From Medicago truncatula (Eukaryota; Streptophyta; Magnoliopsida; Fabales; Fabaceae), in contig NC_053045.1 in NCBI RefSeq assembly GCF_003473485.1, positions 36,058,494 to 36,122,493 on the forward strand: a DNA stretch of 64,000 nucleotides. Direction: 5' to 3'. Position numbers and translations under genes: made by a program. This document shows, in pieces, positions 11,309 to 22,157 of the stretch; within the stretch, counting starts at the first letter, position 1; every line of letters begins with the position of its first letter. A model generated the notes under the pieces. That model saw nothing but the letters and a program-made list of their open reading frames with translations, ran no database searches and had not been told where the DNA came from.

Positions 11309-11448
11309 TTTATTTTTTTTGTCAAGTAGTCTAATTGCTAGATTCACACACATTATGTGTGGAGAAGTGGGGAATTTGGAGTTCGAACCTCAATCCCTGC
11401 ATAAATTATCACTGATAGCTACCAACTGAGCTACACTTATGGAACAAA
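11309..11448 (-). mobile_element. tRNA-derived SINE
   Basis: On the minus strand the left part has a pol III box A (TAGCTCAGTTGGTAG, 11418-11434 region) and, about 40 bp later, a box B (GGTTCGAACTCC, near 11382-11392). It ends CTACTTGAC followed by an A tract (plus-strand T run 11313-11320). Short TATCAAT direct repeats at 11302-11308 and 11449-11455 are the likely target duplication. Confidence 0.7.
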
Positions 11449-12246
11449 TATCAATAGTTTTTTTTAAGGAAAATATTGATTGTCTATTTTTATTTTACAC
11501 CATTCACTTTAGACAACTAAATTTATTATTGTCATATTGATTAAGCAAATTTGAAACAGGCAAACAACTTATAATGGATTGTGAACTGCACATGTAAAAT
11601 TATCTTTTATAAAGTTGTTGAGAAGGTTTCCGTAAATGCTTACAAAATATTATTATTAGTTAATTGTAATTATTATTTGCCCATACAACGAGAACAACGA
11701 TAAATTAGATGTCCAATTTATCAAAACTTTTTTAAAAGCAATCAATAGCTATGTCAAAGCAAACCTAAACCTTAAACAAGAAATAACAACACAAGAGACA
11801 AAACCAACTTTGATATATGTGATGAAATTATCAACAAGTTAATCTCTAATATGAAAGGTGATTGAATTAATAAATGTATTAATATCAACAATGTTGTTGA
11901 AAATTAGGTTTTAGAAATTATTTAATCACAAAACATATAGTAATTAACCTAATTCATCATTGTATGTCAAAGTAAATTTGCAGAAATTAAAGAATAAAGA
12001 AAAAGAAAATACGAATTTATAGAGGTTCCTCAACCATACTCTATGTGAATAATTCACAAAGACATTTATTCGGTGTTCAATGGTACAATCATATATATTT
12101 TTTTAGTAAATAATATGATTACTTTTTTTAAAACCAAAATTGTATAAAATGAAGGGCAAAATACAAGGGTATTTGTGGAAGCACAGAAAAGACGAAGGCC
12201 CAAATCCAAGCTCCCAGAAACCCTAATCATACAAGGGTATTTGTTG

Positions 12247-12440
12247 AGTGTTGTTTTGATCTTTTCAATTTTCTCTGCTACATCATGTAGCAACTTTGCA
12301 TGATCAACAATGTGAAGCATTCTTCCCAGCACGTTTCTCTTCTTGTACGTGGCAACGTTGGTAATGAATGTGTCTATGACATCCTCGGCTACATAACATG
12401 GGCGACATCTCTGATCTGACTCAGAACCTTTTGCTCTATT
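12247..12440 (-). pseudogene. NLR resistance-gene fragment (Rx-type coiled-coil domain)
   Basis: The minus-strand frame reads VAEDVIDTFI, then an NVATYKKRNVLGRM stretch, then LLHDVAEKIEKIKTTLN. This matches the helix 3-4 region of the N-terminal coiled-coil domain of plant CNL proteins, including the EDVID-type motif. Upstream, an IRDVAHV block is in another frame, so at least one frameshift exists. No NB-ARC or LRR sequence follows: after KTTLN the frame runs into unrelated AT-rich DNA. It is a short orphan fragment. Confidence 0.65.
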
Positions 12441-12734
12441 TCTTTGTTGTTGTTTTTGTGATTGTTACTAACAATTTTGTTATGTCTTATTAAGGATTAA
12501 GGAAAACAGAGTTGTTATATAATATCCTATGAGAGTGTGTTTTGTACATAGAGTGAGTGAAATCAGGAAATAGCATGGAAAGTTAAAGGAAATTGTGCCT
12601 CAATAATTCACAAAGACTTATGGTAAAGTAGAGACTTATGTTGTTTTCTGGCTATTAGGAAACATCAATAAAGTTCAATTGCACCATCCAATTCCATTTA
12701 GTTAATGTGTTTTCTTATCAGGGAAGTTTCCTGT

Positions 12735-12932
12735 GTTTTTCTGGGACACCACTTGTGTACCATTGGGATACCAATGTTATATAACATTGACCAATGAAGA
12801 TGTGCCATATAACACTTCACATGCATATCTTTTCTCTTTCCTCTTTAGACCTTCCTATGTGGCACACTTTCATTGACCAATGTTATATAACATTGGTATC
12901 CCAATGGTACACAAGTGGTGTCCGTTTTTCTG
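12735..12932. mobile_element. MULE-type MITE, 180 bp, with perfect 9-bp target duplication
   Basis: The element is 12744-12923. The left terminus GGACACCACTTGTGTACCAT is matched by a near-perfect inverted copy at the right end, over about 46 bp (through CCAATGTTATATAACATTG). The flanks GTTTTTCTG at 12735-12743 and 12924-12932 are identical. There is no coding capacity. The near-perfect ends suggest recent mobility. Confidence 0.85.
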
Positions 12933-14237
12933 ATACATGATGACACTGCAGTGCAAAAGTAAAACTAAGTTTAAAGGTTTCAGGACCCACTCAAACCCAA
13001 CGGATGGAATAAGCAAAACACATAACAATTCTCCAAGAGAATCAGGACCAGATACTAATCATAAATATAATATATGTATTGATCAGTAGTTTAGGTAAGG
13101 AAAAAGATAGGTAGACATCCTTTTTCATACACTTCTTATGTACACCCCCATGTATTAGGGGTATTTGAGTATTTTTACATCATATCATCACCCTTTTTCA
13201 TCTCTCCTTTCAATGTTTTTGCCACGTGTCACAAATGTGTGTGGGTGTAAAAGGGTGTATGCCACCTAAGGTGGTTCATGTATAAGAGCTCTTTAGGTAA
13301 AGAAGGAATTTGGATTCCCTAAGTCATATTAACTATATTACAACTTTCACTTTTAGTCCCCAATTTTTTTTTCATCAAATAATGGTCCCCGTACAGTTTT
13401 CCGACCACACGTTTGGTCCACGATGTCAAATGACCCTAACGGAGGATGACTTGGCAGAGCTACTTAGGTTTTTTTTATTTTTTATTTTTATGATTGGCCT
13501 ATTGAACTTTATTTCCTAAGAGAAAATTCAAACCCCTAGCAATGCCTATTTATGGAACTACTTTTGAATATTGATATAAAATACACTCCAATTGCACCAT
13601 ACATTTACTGGATTCCTCACGGAAAACTGTGCTCTCTGCAACACATTCACTTCTAATGGAAAGACGTGTCGATGTTCAACACACATATGTGAGTAAAGAG
13701 CAAACCGGTGCAGTAAAGCTCCCGCGTACACAGGGTCTTGGAAGAGGATTACATTCAATTAATTCATTTTTCCAAATGCTATGGGTGCCGAAGTGTCTTG
13801 GTCAATGTCACGTTCAGTATTCGTGTTTGCACCAATGGTTCATAGACTCTGCCCCCAACATCCATCAAGTCTATTTGGTTAAAGCACTTTTGTCACATTT
13901 CATCATAGATACGCATTCAACCGGAGCAAATGTGAAGGGGATTCAAAATATAATCTATCAACATTTTATTTTGTTGCATTACAATATTACATAAAGAGGA
14001 TTTTGATAGATGTCTAATAATCTATCAACATTTTATTTTGCTTTCTGTTAAGCATGAAGAGTGTTAGTGTGGCTAATTTTTTCATGGAATGTTTAATTGA
14101 CCCTTTTATTCTAGTAACCTCTATTTCCAACAAATGCATGCATGCAAGAATAAATATATATGCACAAATATGACACCACATCGCAAACTGTTGCTTATAT
14201 ATACACAAACAATCAAACACAATACATAATAATTGAT
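12933..14237. other. Intergenic DNA between the MITE and the PLC-like gene
   Basis: Small open frames around 13310-13994 were inspected on both strands and match no family I recognise. The 13340-13460 part has words typical of dispersed legume repeats (AATGGTCCCCGTA). No gene is called. Confidence 0.35.
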
Positions 14238-15191
14238 TCATGCTTTACCCTCAACCCTTGCATGGGTGAGTCCAACACATGCATCAACAAAATCTAAGTC
14301 TATAAAATCCGTAGAAAATATCTGCAACTTATCACCACACCCTTTAGAAAAGCACTGACTAATGAAGAATCTTGCATATCTATGAATGCGTTCTGTCACA
14401 GGTTTCACGCATAAAACAGGGTTATCAGGAACAGGCGTAACAGTATTCTCAACTCTATAAAAGTATTTTCTAGACACAACATGTTCCTGTTGGCTCAAAT
14501 ACTTCATATTACTCTCAAACTTTGTTAATGGCAAATCTGTGTTAATCCAATTGTCCCTTAGATACCCTGCACTCCAAAGACTACTCTTTGCCTTCGGTTG
14601 TGTCGAATTTCTCGGCTTCCAAACGCATATAACTCTTTTTGGTAGCACCTCTGCAATAGTCTTATCAAAAACATTATCATCTTGGTGAACCAAGTACTCG
14701 CCTAAGTTTTCTTCGAGGTACTTGTCGAATTCGGGTGGATCATTGTGACCAAACTCAGTTCTAACCTCGAGGATTATGATTTCGGATACGGTTTCTGATA
14801 AGAACTTTTTTATGTCTTTTATGACAACGTCTACGCTGTACGTGAGGAGAATTCCGTGACATACTCTTCGATCCTCTTGCACGCGAATGTCGAACACCCG
14901 TGTTCCTCTTACAAGCTGATTATAGATGGATAAGGTTTGGCATTGTGCGAAAGGACGAGAGATTCCTGGTATGCCGATTTTGTCCGTTGCAGAATCATGT
15001 GTTCCAGGCCAAACAATCATTTTGATCTTAAGTTTGTCAGGGTTGAGATTTGCCATCCAGTTTTTTCTGTCTGATGGGTGGTAATCACAACCAGGGTAGT
15101 TTTCTCCTAAGCTTTTTAGATCAGATAGAGTTTTCTCTTCTGTTTGGATTGTTTTTCGTTTTTCGATTTGTTTCGACACCTGAGAACCCAT
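14238..15191 (-). CDS. PLC-like phosphodiesterase with PI-PLC X domain, N-myristoylated
   Basis: A single-exon gene of 317 residues. The chosen start is the Met giving MGSQVSKQ, a textbook N-myristoylation signal (Gly2, Ser6, Lys7). The longer frame to 15224 would hide it. The X domain runs from about residue 50. WPGTHDSATD supplies the first catalytic His (H65) and VCHG the second (H112); FDIRV and EIIILEVR are conserved barrel strands. No Y, C2 or EF-hand domain is present, as in the plant PLC-like phosphodiesterase superfamily related to bacterial PI-PLC. The expected reaction is cleavage of phosphatidylinositol or its glycan derivatives at a membrane. The substrate is not known, and membrane anchoring is inferred from the myristoyl motif. 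The frame is intact. Confidence 0.9.
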   Translation of the reverse strand: MGSQVSKQIEKRKTIQTEEKTLSDLKSLGENYPGCDYHPSDRKNWMANLNPDKLKIKMIVWPGTHDSATDKIGIPGISRPFAQCQTLSIYNQLVRGTRVFDIRVQEDRRVCHGILLTYSVDVVIKDIKKFLSETVSEIIILEVRTEFGHNDPPEFDKYLEENLGEYLVHQDDNVFDKTIAEVLPKRVICVWKPRNSTQPKAKSSLWSAGYLRDNWINTDLPLTKFESNMKYLSQQEHVVSRKYFYRVENTVTPVPDNPVLCVKPVTERIHRYARFFISQCFSKGCGDKLQIFSTDFIDLDFVDACVGLTHARVEGKA

Positions 15192-17474
15192 TTTCTTTAA
15201 CATCAATGAAAAAAATGGGGACAAGGAGAAGAAGAGGAAGAATAAGAATTCCTAGTTCTTCCTCTTCTTTGGTGTAATGACTATGTAGATTGGATTTAAT
15301 ATGATAAAGCATGGTGTTGTCGTCCGAATGGATTTATATTTTATAATGAAATGGAATGAAAAGGCTTGATGAAGTGGACAAGGGTTATTGTGTTTCTTCA
15401 CTCAATTGTTTTTTGGTTGCGTTGAAGTATTATGACTTTGGATTAGAAATGACTCATGCATCATTAACATGTTGTCTTTTGTGTGTGGGAACCTTCGCTC
15501 AAATTATTGGTTTGGAGTTATAATCGATGTATGTGATTGGCATTTGGTTGGTCCACTTGTATGGCTGTCCAAACTCATCTGACTTGGTACTTTGCTTTTG
15601 TTTATTCCATTCACTTGGCTTTGTTGTTAGTTGTAAACTTTGTTACTCTCTTGGTTACTTATTATAATAAGATAAGATTCCCTTTCAAGTTTACTTGTTT
15701 TTTAATATAAAGATTACCTTTAAATTTTTACATACATTAATAACTTTGTTACAAAAAATATATAATCCTTAATATGATCCTTGCTACTAACAACTAACAT
15801 TACCGATCAAAAAATATATATCTCTTCACAAAAATACACATTTAATTTATTATTGCATAACGTAATTTTCTCTCATATCAATAATTGTAAGGATATGGGA
15901 AAAGTAATACATTTTTTACAATATTAATATTACAACAAGGTTTACTGAAATATGTAAAATGTTACAACAAGGTTTATTGATATATGAAAACTTTGTAGAG
16001 AGTCTTATAATAAGAGATGAAAGTAGTATAGCCGAATATGTTTTAACTATTAAAATGATCACATGTCAAATCAACAAAATAAATACAAAAGTAAAAAATA
16101 TTTCTGCTAAATTAAGAATATTTTTTTAAAAATAATAAACGTAAGACAAATTTTATCTTTTGATTCCATCAGCATTTCTCCTAGACAGTCTGATTCATAT
16201 GAAATTGCGAGAAGATAAGAAACATGAATTATACCTTATTCAATTAGATACATGGATACAATATGAGTAACTGTATAGAGAATCGTTTCAAAATATGCTA
16301 GTAACTTGAAAACTACATACTCAAAGTAGAACCATAACACATTTTGTTTTCAAGTTTTGACCACTGGTTTTGATGCCATGATGAGTCCTAGAGATGAATC
16401 CATTATTACAGTTTATGTCTTCAAGATGAAAATACAATTTTAAACATAAAGCAAGTAGTCTAAACTTGTTGACATAACCATACACAAATTAATTAATAGC
16501 AGAAAATAAAAGAATGTGCAAAGAACTTCATTCTTTTCCTTTGATAATATTGCAGAAGAACATTATCTTTAGATATATTAACACGCCAAGAAAAGAAGAA
16601 CGAGTTACTTTACGAAGAAAATTCTTTTTCTCAATCAACATGATACAAAGATGCATTATCCAATATTTCCTTTAGATAATACAGAGACAGAGATTTGATG
16701 CTATGTAAGCTCCTACTCCTAGGAAAAGAATTATCCTACAATTAATCCAGTTCAATTCCTAAGCCTCAAATCAAAATTATGAAATTGTCAAAACAATGCT
16801 ATGGTATACTAGCTCAGATCGTTTCAATTCAATGTCCCCTACCTGATCAAACACGAGCTCTTTAGAGTGAGACCCCAAACGAGGATTATACCGTGTGAAC
16901 TAGAACTTGAAATCTTCTTTCACCTGATGCCCACATGGAAATATGTGGTAATCTGCACCAAACATTCTATAGTATCCACCTGTCAGTAATTGTGTCCATC
17001 GTGAAATCTGTTTTGTAATTCACAATTAGCACTCCCATTTTCCACCAACAAGCCCCTTGGAAGACATATCAAGTCATAATAAGGAAAGAGATGTGCATCC
17101 AGAGAAATTGAAGGGGGATCGTTGGCACAGGAAAAAAAATTCTTGTTTGATTCTGTTGGCGAAAATTACAACAGGCCAATTTGGGTAGAAAAAAAGGAAG
17201 CGAGATCAAAATCATCTCTTTTATTCCATTCTTCCATTGAACCTCCCTTCTCATTCCTCGATTTTTATTTTCTTATAATGTCCTCCTCAGTTTTTTACTG
17301 GAGGTATCATCTTATAAATATATCATCATGGAAATTCAACTTTGAATCTGAAATGACTAAAGAAAGTAAAAATAGAAGAAGAGGAAGAGGGAGAAGAAGA
17401 AGAAGAAGAAAATAATTAAAATGGAAACTATATCCCTGCTCTCTACAAAAATTGACTAACTGGAAAAAAGAATT
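15192..17474. other. Intergenic DNA, no gene seen
   Basis: AT-rich on both strands. The 17350-17414 part is a purine-rich GAA/AGG run that looks like a microsatellite and creates a spurious Arg-rich frame. The region next to 17474 should hold the 3' UTR of the PPR gene. Confidence 0.4.
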
Positions 17475-19268
17475 CTATGTTTCAGTTAGGTATGGGGCAT
17501 TGTCCTCTATCTGGTTATTTAAGTGCCCCAAAGCTGAGTATAATGTTTCCTTCAAAGGGTGCAATCCATCTGATACGGTGAAAGCATGGACTTCATTTTC
17601 AATTTCGATCCAACTAGTAGACCGATCTTGCCTAAGGCGTCTCTCATCCATAATATGTCTTGCTTCGTCAACCAATCCCCATGTCACAAGTGCAGCATAT
17701 ATACTGGAAAGTAATCCATAAGCAGCAGAAGAGTGAGGCTGCCATTTGATAAGGAATTCAGCTACTTCTCTTCCGACACCTATACTACCATTCGGTCTAC
17801 ATACACACAGCAAAGAATACAAAACATGGTCACCTGGTTTACAATCTATCATGAATAGATCCTTCATCGATTCAACAAAACATCCAGCTCGACCCAAAAG
17901 ATCAATTAGGTGTGCGTAGTGTTCTAGGTCTGGGATAACACCATGATCATTAGTCATGGACTTGAAAAACTGAAGCCCATCACAAACAAGGCCGGAATGA
18001 CTACAAGCATTTAGAATGGCAACCAAAGTATTCCTATTTGGCTTCACTCCTGATTTCAGCATATCATTGAGCATCAAAACTGCTTCTTTACCATAGCCAT
18101 AGTGAGCCAGTGCTGATATCATAGTGTTCCATAACACTACATCTTGCATATGTTCAGTGAAATTAAAGATACGCCTGGCAGTCTCCATGCTTCCACATTT
18201 TGCATACATGTCAACAACAGCACTAACAACAACAGGATTAGGTCTGATGTTGTTCCTTAACAAAAATGCATGTATTTGTTTACCATGCTTCAGTGAAGCA
18301 ATAGTGGCACAAGCAAAAAGGCAACTACTGAATGTAAATTCATCAGGCCTAACTCGATGCATGATCATCTTTCTAAACACTCCAAGAGCTTTATGAGCCA
18401 TACCATTTCTCGCATATCCACCGATCAAAGCCGTCCACGAATATGTATTTTTCTTAGGCATCTGACTAAACATTTCAGCAGCTGAATCCATATCCCCACA
18501 TAAAGCATATCCTGAAACTAACGTCGTCCAAGCAGGAATATCCCTCACAGTCATATCATCAAACAATCTCATAGCATCTTCCATTTTACCACATTTTGCA
18601 TAAGCATCTACAATTGAGCTAGAAACAACCACATTCGACAAAAACCCAACAACTACAACCTGCCCATGAATCTGTCTACAAAGTTCAAACTCTTTCAACT
18701 TCACACAAACAATCAAAACACTAGCAAACGTAAACTCATTATATCCAACACAAACCCTTCTCATCCATCCATAAAACCTCAAAGCCTCACTAAACCTCCC
18801 ACAATGCGCATAACCAACCACCATCGCATTCCACGACACACAATCCTTCTCCGGCATTTTATAAAACACACCCCTAGCTTGTTTCATCATCCCTAATTTA
18901 ACATACCCAGAAATCATATTATTCCAAGAATACAAATTTCTAACATCCATTTTATCAAACACCTTACGTGCACGAACATAATCACCGCAACAAAAATACA
19001 TATGAATCAAATGATTGGCAATAAGTGTAGTGGGTCGTTTAAAACCGGTAAGCTTCAGATGAAGATGAACAAGCTTACCCTCTTTATATGACTTGGTATC
19101 AGAACAACGGCGCAATAGAGTAGCGAGAATGTGAGAAGATAAACGAATGCCTCTGGGATGTAAAACGTCAAGAGAAGAAACAGCGTCGGAGAGATGGGTT
19201 TTGGAAGAGAGAATGGGTTTGACGATGCATAGATCGGTGGGTTTGAAGCGCTTGAATGGGATTGGCAT
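17475..19268 (-). CDS. Pentatricopeptide repeat protein, PLS class, E subgroup
   Basis: A single intact exon of 597 residues. PPR units run from about residue 45 to 470, with the alternating P, L and S spacing seen in repeated WNxMISGY, WTxLISGY and VDAYAKCG blocks. The C-terminal E/E+ type region starts near residue 490 (VAEFLIKW...SAAYGLLSSIYA...SWIEIENEVHAF). There is no DYW deaminase domain. The overall order of blocks closely resembles the Arabidopsis At2g21090 product. E-class PPR proteins usually guide C-to-U RNA editing in mitochondria or chloroplasts with a separate deaminase partner. The N terminus is basic and could be an organelle transit peptide, but the target is not determined. 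Confidence 0.93.
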   Translation of the reverse strand: MPIPFKRFKPTDLCIVKPILSSKTHLSDAVSSLDVLHPRGIRLSSHILATLLRRCSDTKSYKEGKLVHLHLKLTGFKRPTTLIANHLIHMYFCCGDYVRARKVFDKMDVRNLYSWNNMISGYVKLGMMKQARGVFYKMPEKDCVSWNAMVVGYAHCGRFSEALRFYGWMRRVCVGYNEFTFASVLIVCVKLKEFELCRQIHGQVVVVGFLSNVVVSSSIVDAYAKCGKMEDAMRLFDDMTVRDIPAWTTLVSGYALCGDMDSAAEMFSQMPKKNTYSWTALIGGYARNGMAHKALGVFRKMIMHRVRPDEFTFSSCLFACATIASLKHGKQIHAFLLRNNIRPNPVVVSAVVDMYAKCGSMETARRIFNFTEHMQDVVLWNTMISALAHYGYGKEAVLMLNDMLKSGVKPNRNTLVAILNACSHSGLVCDGLQFFKSMTNDHGVIPDLEHYAHLIDLLGRAGCFVESMKDLFMIDCKPGDHVLYSLLCVCRPNGSIGVGREVAEFLIKWQPHSSAAYGLLSSIYAALVTWGLVDEARHIMDERRLRQDRSTSWIEIENEVHAFTVSDGLHPLKETLYSALGHLNNQIEDNAPYLTET

Positions 19269-19683
19269 TGCAGAGAAAGAAGTTTGATTTGAACTTCATC
19301 ATCTATGTTTATGATGATGATGAATTGGTATTGGCCGGAATGGTGGATTCGTTGAACCAGCTCCGGTCACCGTGAACGGTGGATCTTGGTGGTGAATAGC
19401 GGCGGCGGCGGCTGTGTCATGCATGAACAGAATCGGAAGCCGTAGCGTTAGAGTTTTGATTTTAATCTTAAACCCACGGGACAGTTCCTTTGCATTAACG
19501 AATAGACAAAAGTTTGCCAAATTTACTAATATTTTTTCATGGATTACTACTATTTTTCTTTTTAGTTAAATAGGTTATTATTTGTTTTCTTTTGGGCTTT
19601 GCCCTCTCTTGTACCAAAAAAAAAAAGTTATTAGACTAAAAAAATTTCATTTTAACCCTTGAATTTGTCAAATGTCAATCAAA

Positions 19684-20677
19684 TTAGGGGGTGTATTGAA
19701 TTAGGATTTTAAAAGACAATTTTTGTATGAAAAAGTCTAATAAATTTTAAAAGATTATGCAAGATTTTAATGACTTTTAGAATTTTAAAAAATTCTCAAG
19801 GATTTCAAGGGATTTATATCTTAAGATTTTAAAAGACTAAGATTTCAATGGATTATATCAAGAAGTTAATTGTGCGTGTTTTTCCTAGATGCTTATTGAT
19901 GTTTTTATTTTATCCAATAGTGTACTACACTATTATTTATTTATTTTCAACACTGTTCTATACTATTATGTTACTAACAATTACTGCCAATTTTTTTTTA
20001 AGACGACTCTATGTGTAGAACACTTCTGATCACAGAATTTAAGTCAAATCATTCTTTATCTCAACAGCTATTTCGAACCCTTCGTAATTTCAATATAATA
20101 AACTTTTGTTTGAAGTAGAACTAATAAATCCTTAACAAGAAAAGTAGAACTGATAAATTGAACAAATAGATTTTAGTTTAAAGTAGAACTAATAAATCCT
20201 TAAAAAGAAAAGTAGAACTGATAGGGATTTTAATTTGTCGAGAATGAAATTACTGGAAGCCTCACAATCCACCGTTGGTAACAAACGACCTTCCTGTTTG
20301 AACCTGAAATCTCCTTGGACAACCCGGAAAGAAAATTGTGAGAGTCTCACAAAGTCTCACACATTTTTGTGAGATTGTTGAATGAGTAGTGTGTTCACAT
20401 TTTTAACTAAAAAGTCTCTCAAAATCCATTCCATAAAAGAATCCATCAAAATCTATTAATTTTTGAATACTAAAAGACATTTTATAAGTTGTGAGAAATC
20501 TTAATTGAATATCAACGGATTTCGTTACATTGTAAAAAAAGTCTTGATTGTCTTGATTGAATACCATAAGATTTATTTATATTTTATAAAAGTCTTGATT
20601 GAATACCACAAGACTTTTTTATAATAAAAAAAGTCTTTTAAAACCCCTTGAAATCCCAATCCAATACACCCCCCTTA
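19684..20677. mobile_element. PIF/Harbinger-type MITE-like element, about 1 kb, TTA target site
   Basis: The element is 19687-20674. The left end is GGGGGTGTATTGAATTAGGA and the right end, inverted, is GGGGGGTGTATTGGATTGGG; both sit beside TTA (19684-19686, 20675-20677). Subterminal sequence repeats TTTTAAAAGAC and AAGTCTTGATTGAAT words many times. There is no transposase, so it is a non-autonomous derivative. The Harbinger assignment rests on the 3-bp TTA duplication. Confidence 0.7.
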
Positions 20678-21142
20678 GTCTCTCCGTCAAGTTGTGGTGT
20701 TAATGGTGCTGATGTGGTATGTTAACCTCTCACAAAGTTTGTCATGTCAGATGACACACAAGCAGAGACTAATTTGGCCGAAAGTGACAAAATTGACAAG
20801 GATGGAATTGATTGATTTGCAGAAAATTGGATCCTTGATTTGCATAAAAATGGCCGTCATACAACGGTTCTTTCTTCCCCAAATCTATAAAATTGAAACT
20901 CTAATTGTACAATTTATAATCTAGAGTCCAAAATTCCCAAAATTTCTTCCATTAATTGATGACAACGTTCTTCCCCAATTCTAAATTCTAAAAACTTCAA
21001 AACCTAATTTTATTTATTTATTCCGAAATCCAAAAATCTCCAAAATTTCTTCAAGCTTTGGTGTTCAGGTTGAATCTGAAATGATGGGTGGTGGCATATA
21101 GGCAAAAATAGTTATCAAAGACGATCTTCATCTTCAAGCTCT

Positions 21143-21631
21143 ATGTATAATGGTGATGTGAGGGTGCTTGAATATTGGTGTCCCAGAATTTGTGATGTAA
21201 AAAAAGCCACTACTATCAAAAATCCAGGAAGGTATTTCTATGTTTGCCCTCTGCCAAAAGTTTGTTTAACCATTATTGTGTGATGTCAGAATGGTTTGTT
21301 TAACTTCTACTGATTCTGAATTTTCTTTGTACAAGATGATGTTGAAAATTGTGAATTTTTTGTCTGGATTGATGAAGCTGAAGAACTATGTTACTTTAAA
21401 AATAATGGAATTGGTGTTGGTCATGGAAGAAAGGCAAGATTTATGGAGAAGTTTCAGTGCATGGTTAAGCCTAATGAAAGTGGAAATGAAGAGGTTTGGA
21501 GGGCAAGGTCGATGGACAAAGTTGACTGTGTAGAAAATGAACTTAGGTTGATTAAGTATTTGATAGTCATAATATATCTGTTTGAGTTGTTTAACATGCT
21601 ATTGTATTGTACTATGTGTGTAATGTTGTAA
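21143..21631 (+). CDS. GRF-type zinc-finger small protein, probably two exons, phase doubtful
   Basis: Exon 1 (about 21143-21259) codes a Ser-rich lead, then VRVLEYWCPRICDVKK and NPGRYFYVCP. Exon 2 (about 21336-21631) codes DDVENCEFFVWIDEAEE, then a basic stretch and a hydrophobic C terminus (YLIVIIYLFELFNMLLY). CP...C...NPGRxFYxCP...CxFFxWxDE is the GRF zinc-finger pattern, and many legume genomes carry short GRF proteins with a C-terminal membrane segment. With the only obvious donor (GT at 21260) and acceptor (AG at 21334-21335), the two exons differ by one base in phase. The gene may therefore have lost a base, use another splice site or be decayed. The function of such proteins is not known. 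Confidence 0.55.
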
Positions 21632-22157
21632 GGAAAAGAGGCTGAAGATGAATGAATGCATGTAAAATACTTGAAGAAAATGAACTTTGATGTAATAACT
21701 TTTTACAATTTAGGATACGATACGACTAAGATACATTACCAAAATTGTAATCCTAAAACTTATATGCATGCAAAATACTTGAAGAAAATAAGCATTGATT
21801 ACTCTTTATTATTATATTAGTATAAATGTCACAATTTTAGAAAATAATATGTATGATCAATATAAAATAAAAAGTAAAATTGTTGTATAAATTATATTAT
21901 ATTTTCATTTATATGTTAGGATAACAACAAAAGCATTATTAAAATAACATAACATAAATTTTGTTTAATGTTGATTAATTAAATATCTTCTCTTGTTACC
22001 TTCAACCTCAAAAAGTAAAGTTTAAGTGGTTCATCGAGAAACAATTTTACTTATTCATATATAAAATTGAATAATATACATCTCAACTGAATTTTCATAA
22101 CATCGTCTCATTTTTTACCCTTCATCTTTTATAAGTTACGTATCTGTTAAGGAAATT

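Noticed and set aside
13558-13994. Overlapping open frames on both strands
   Set aside because: No recognised motif on either strand, no splice signals that extend them, and repeat-like words nearby.
17122-17415. Arg-rich open frame ending RRGRGRRRRRRK
   Set aside because: Produced by a GAA/AGG microsatellite; no family match and no codon pattern of a gene.
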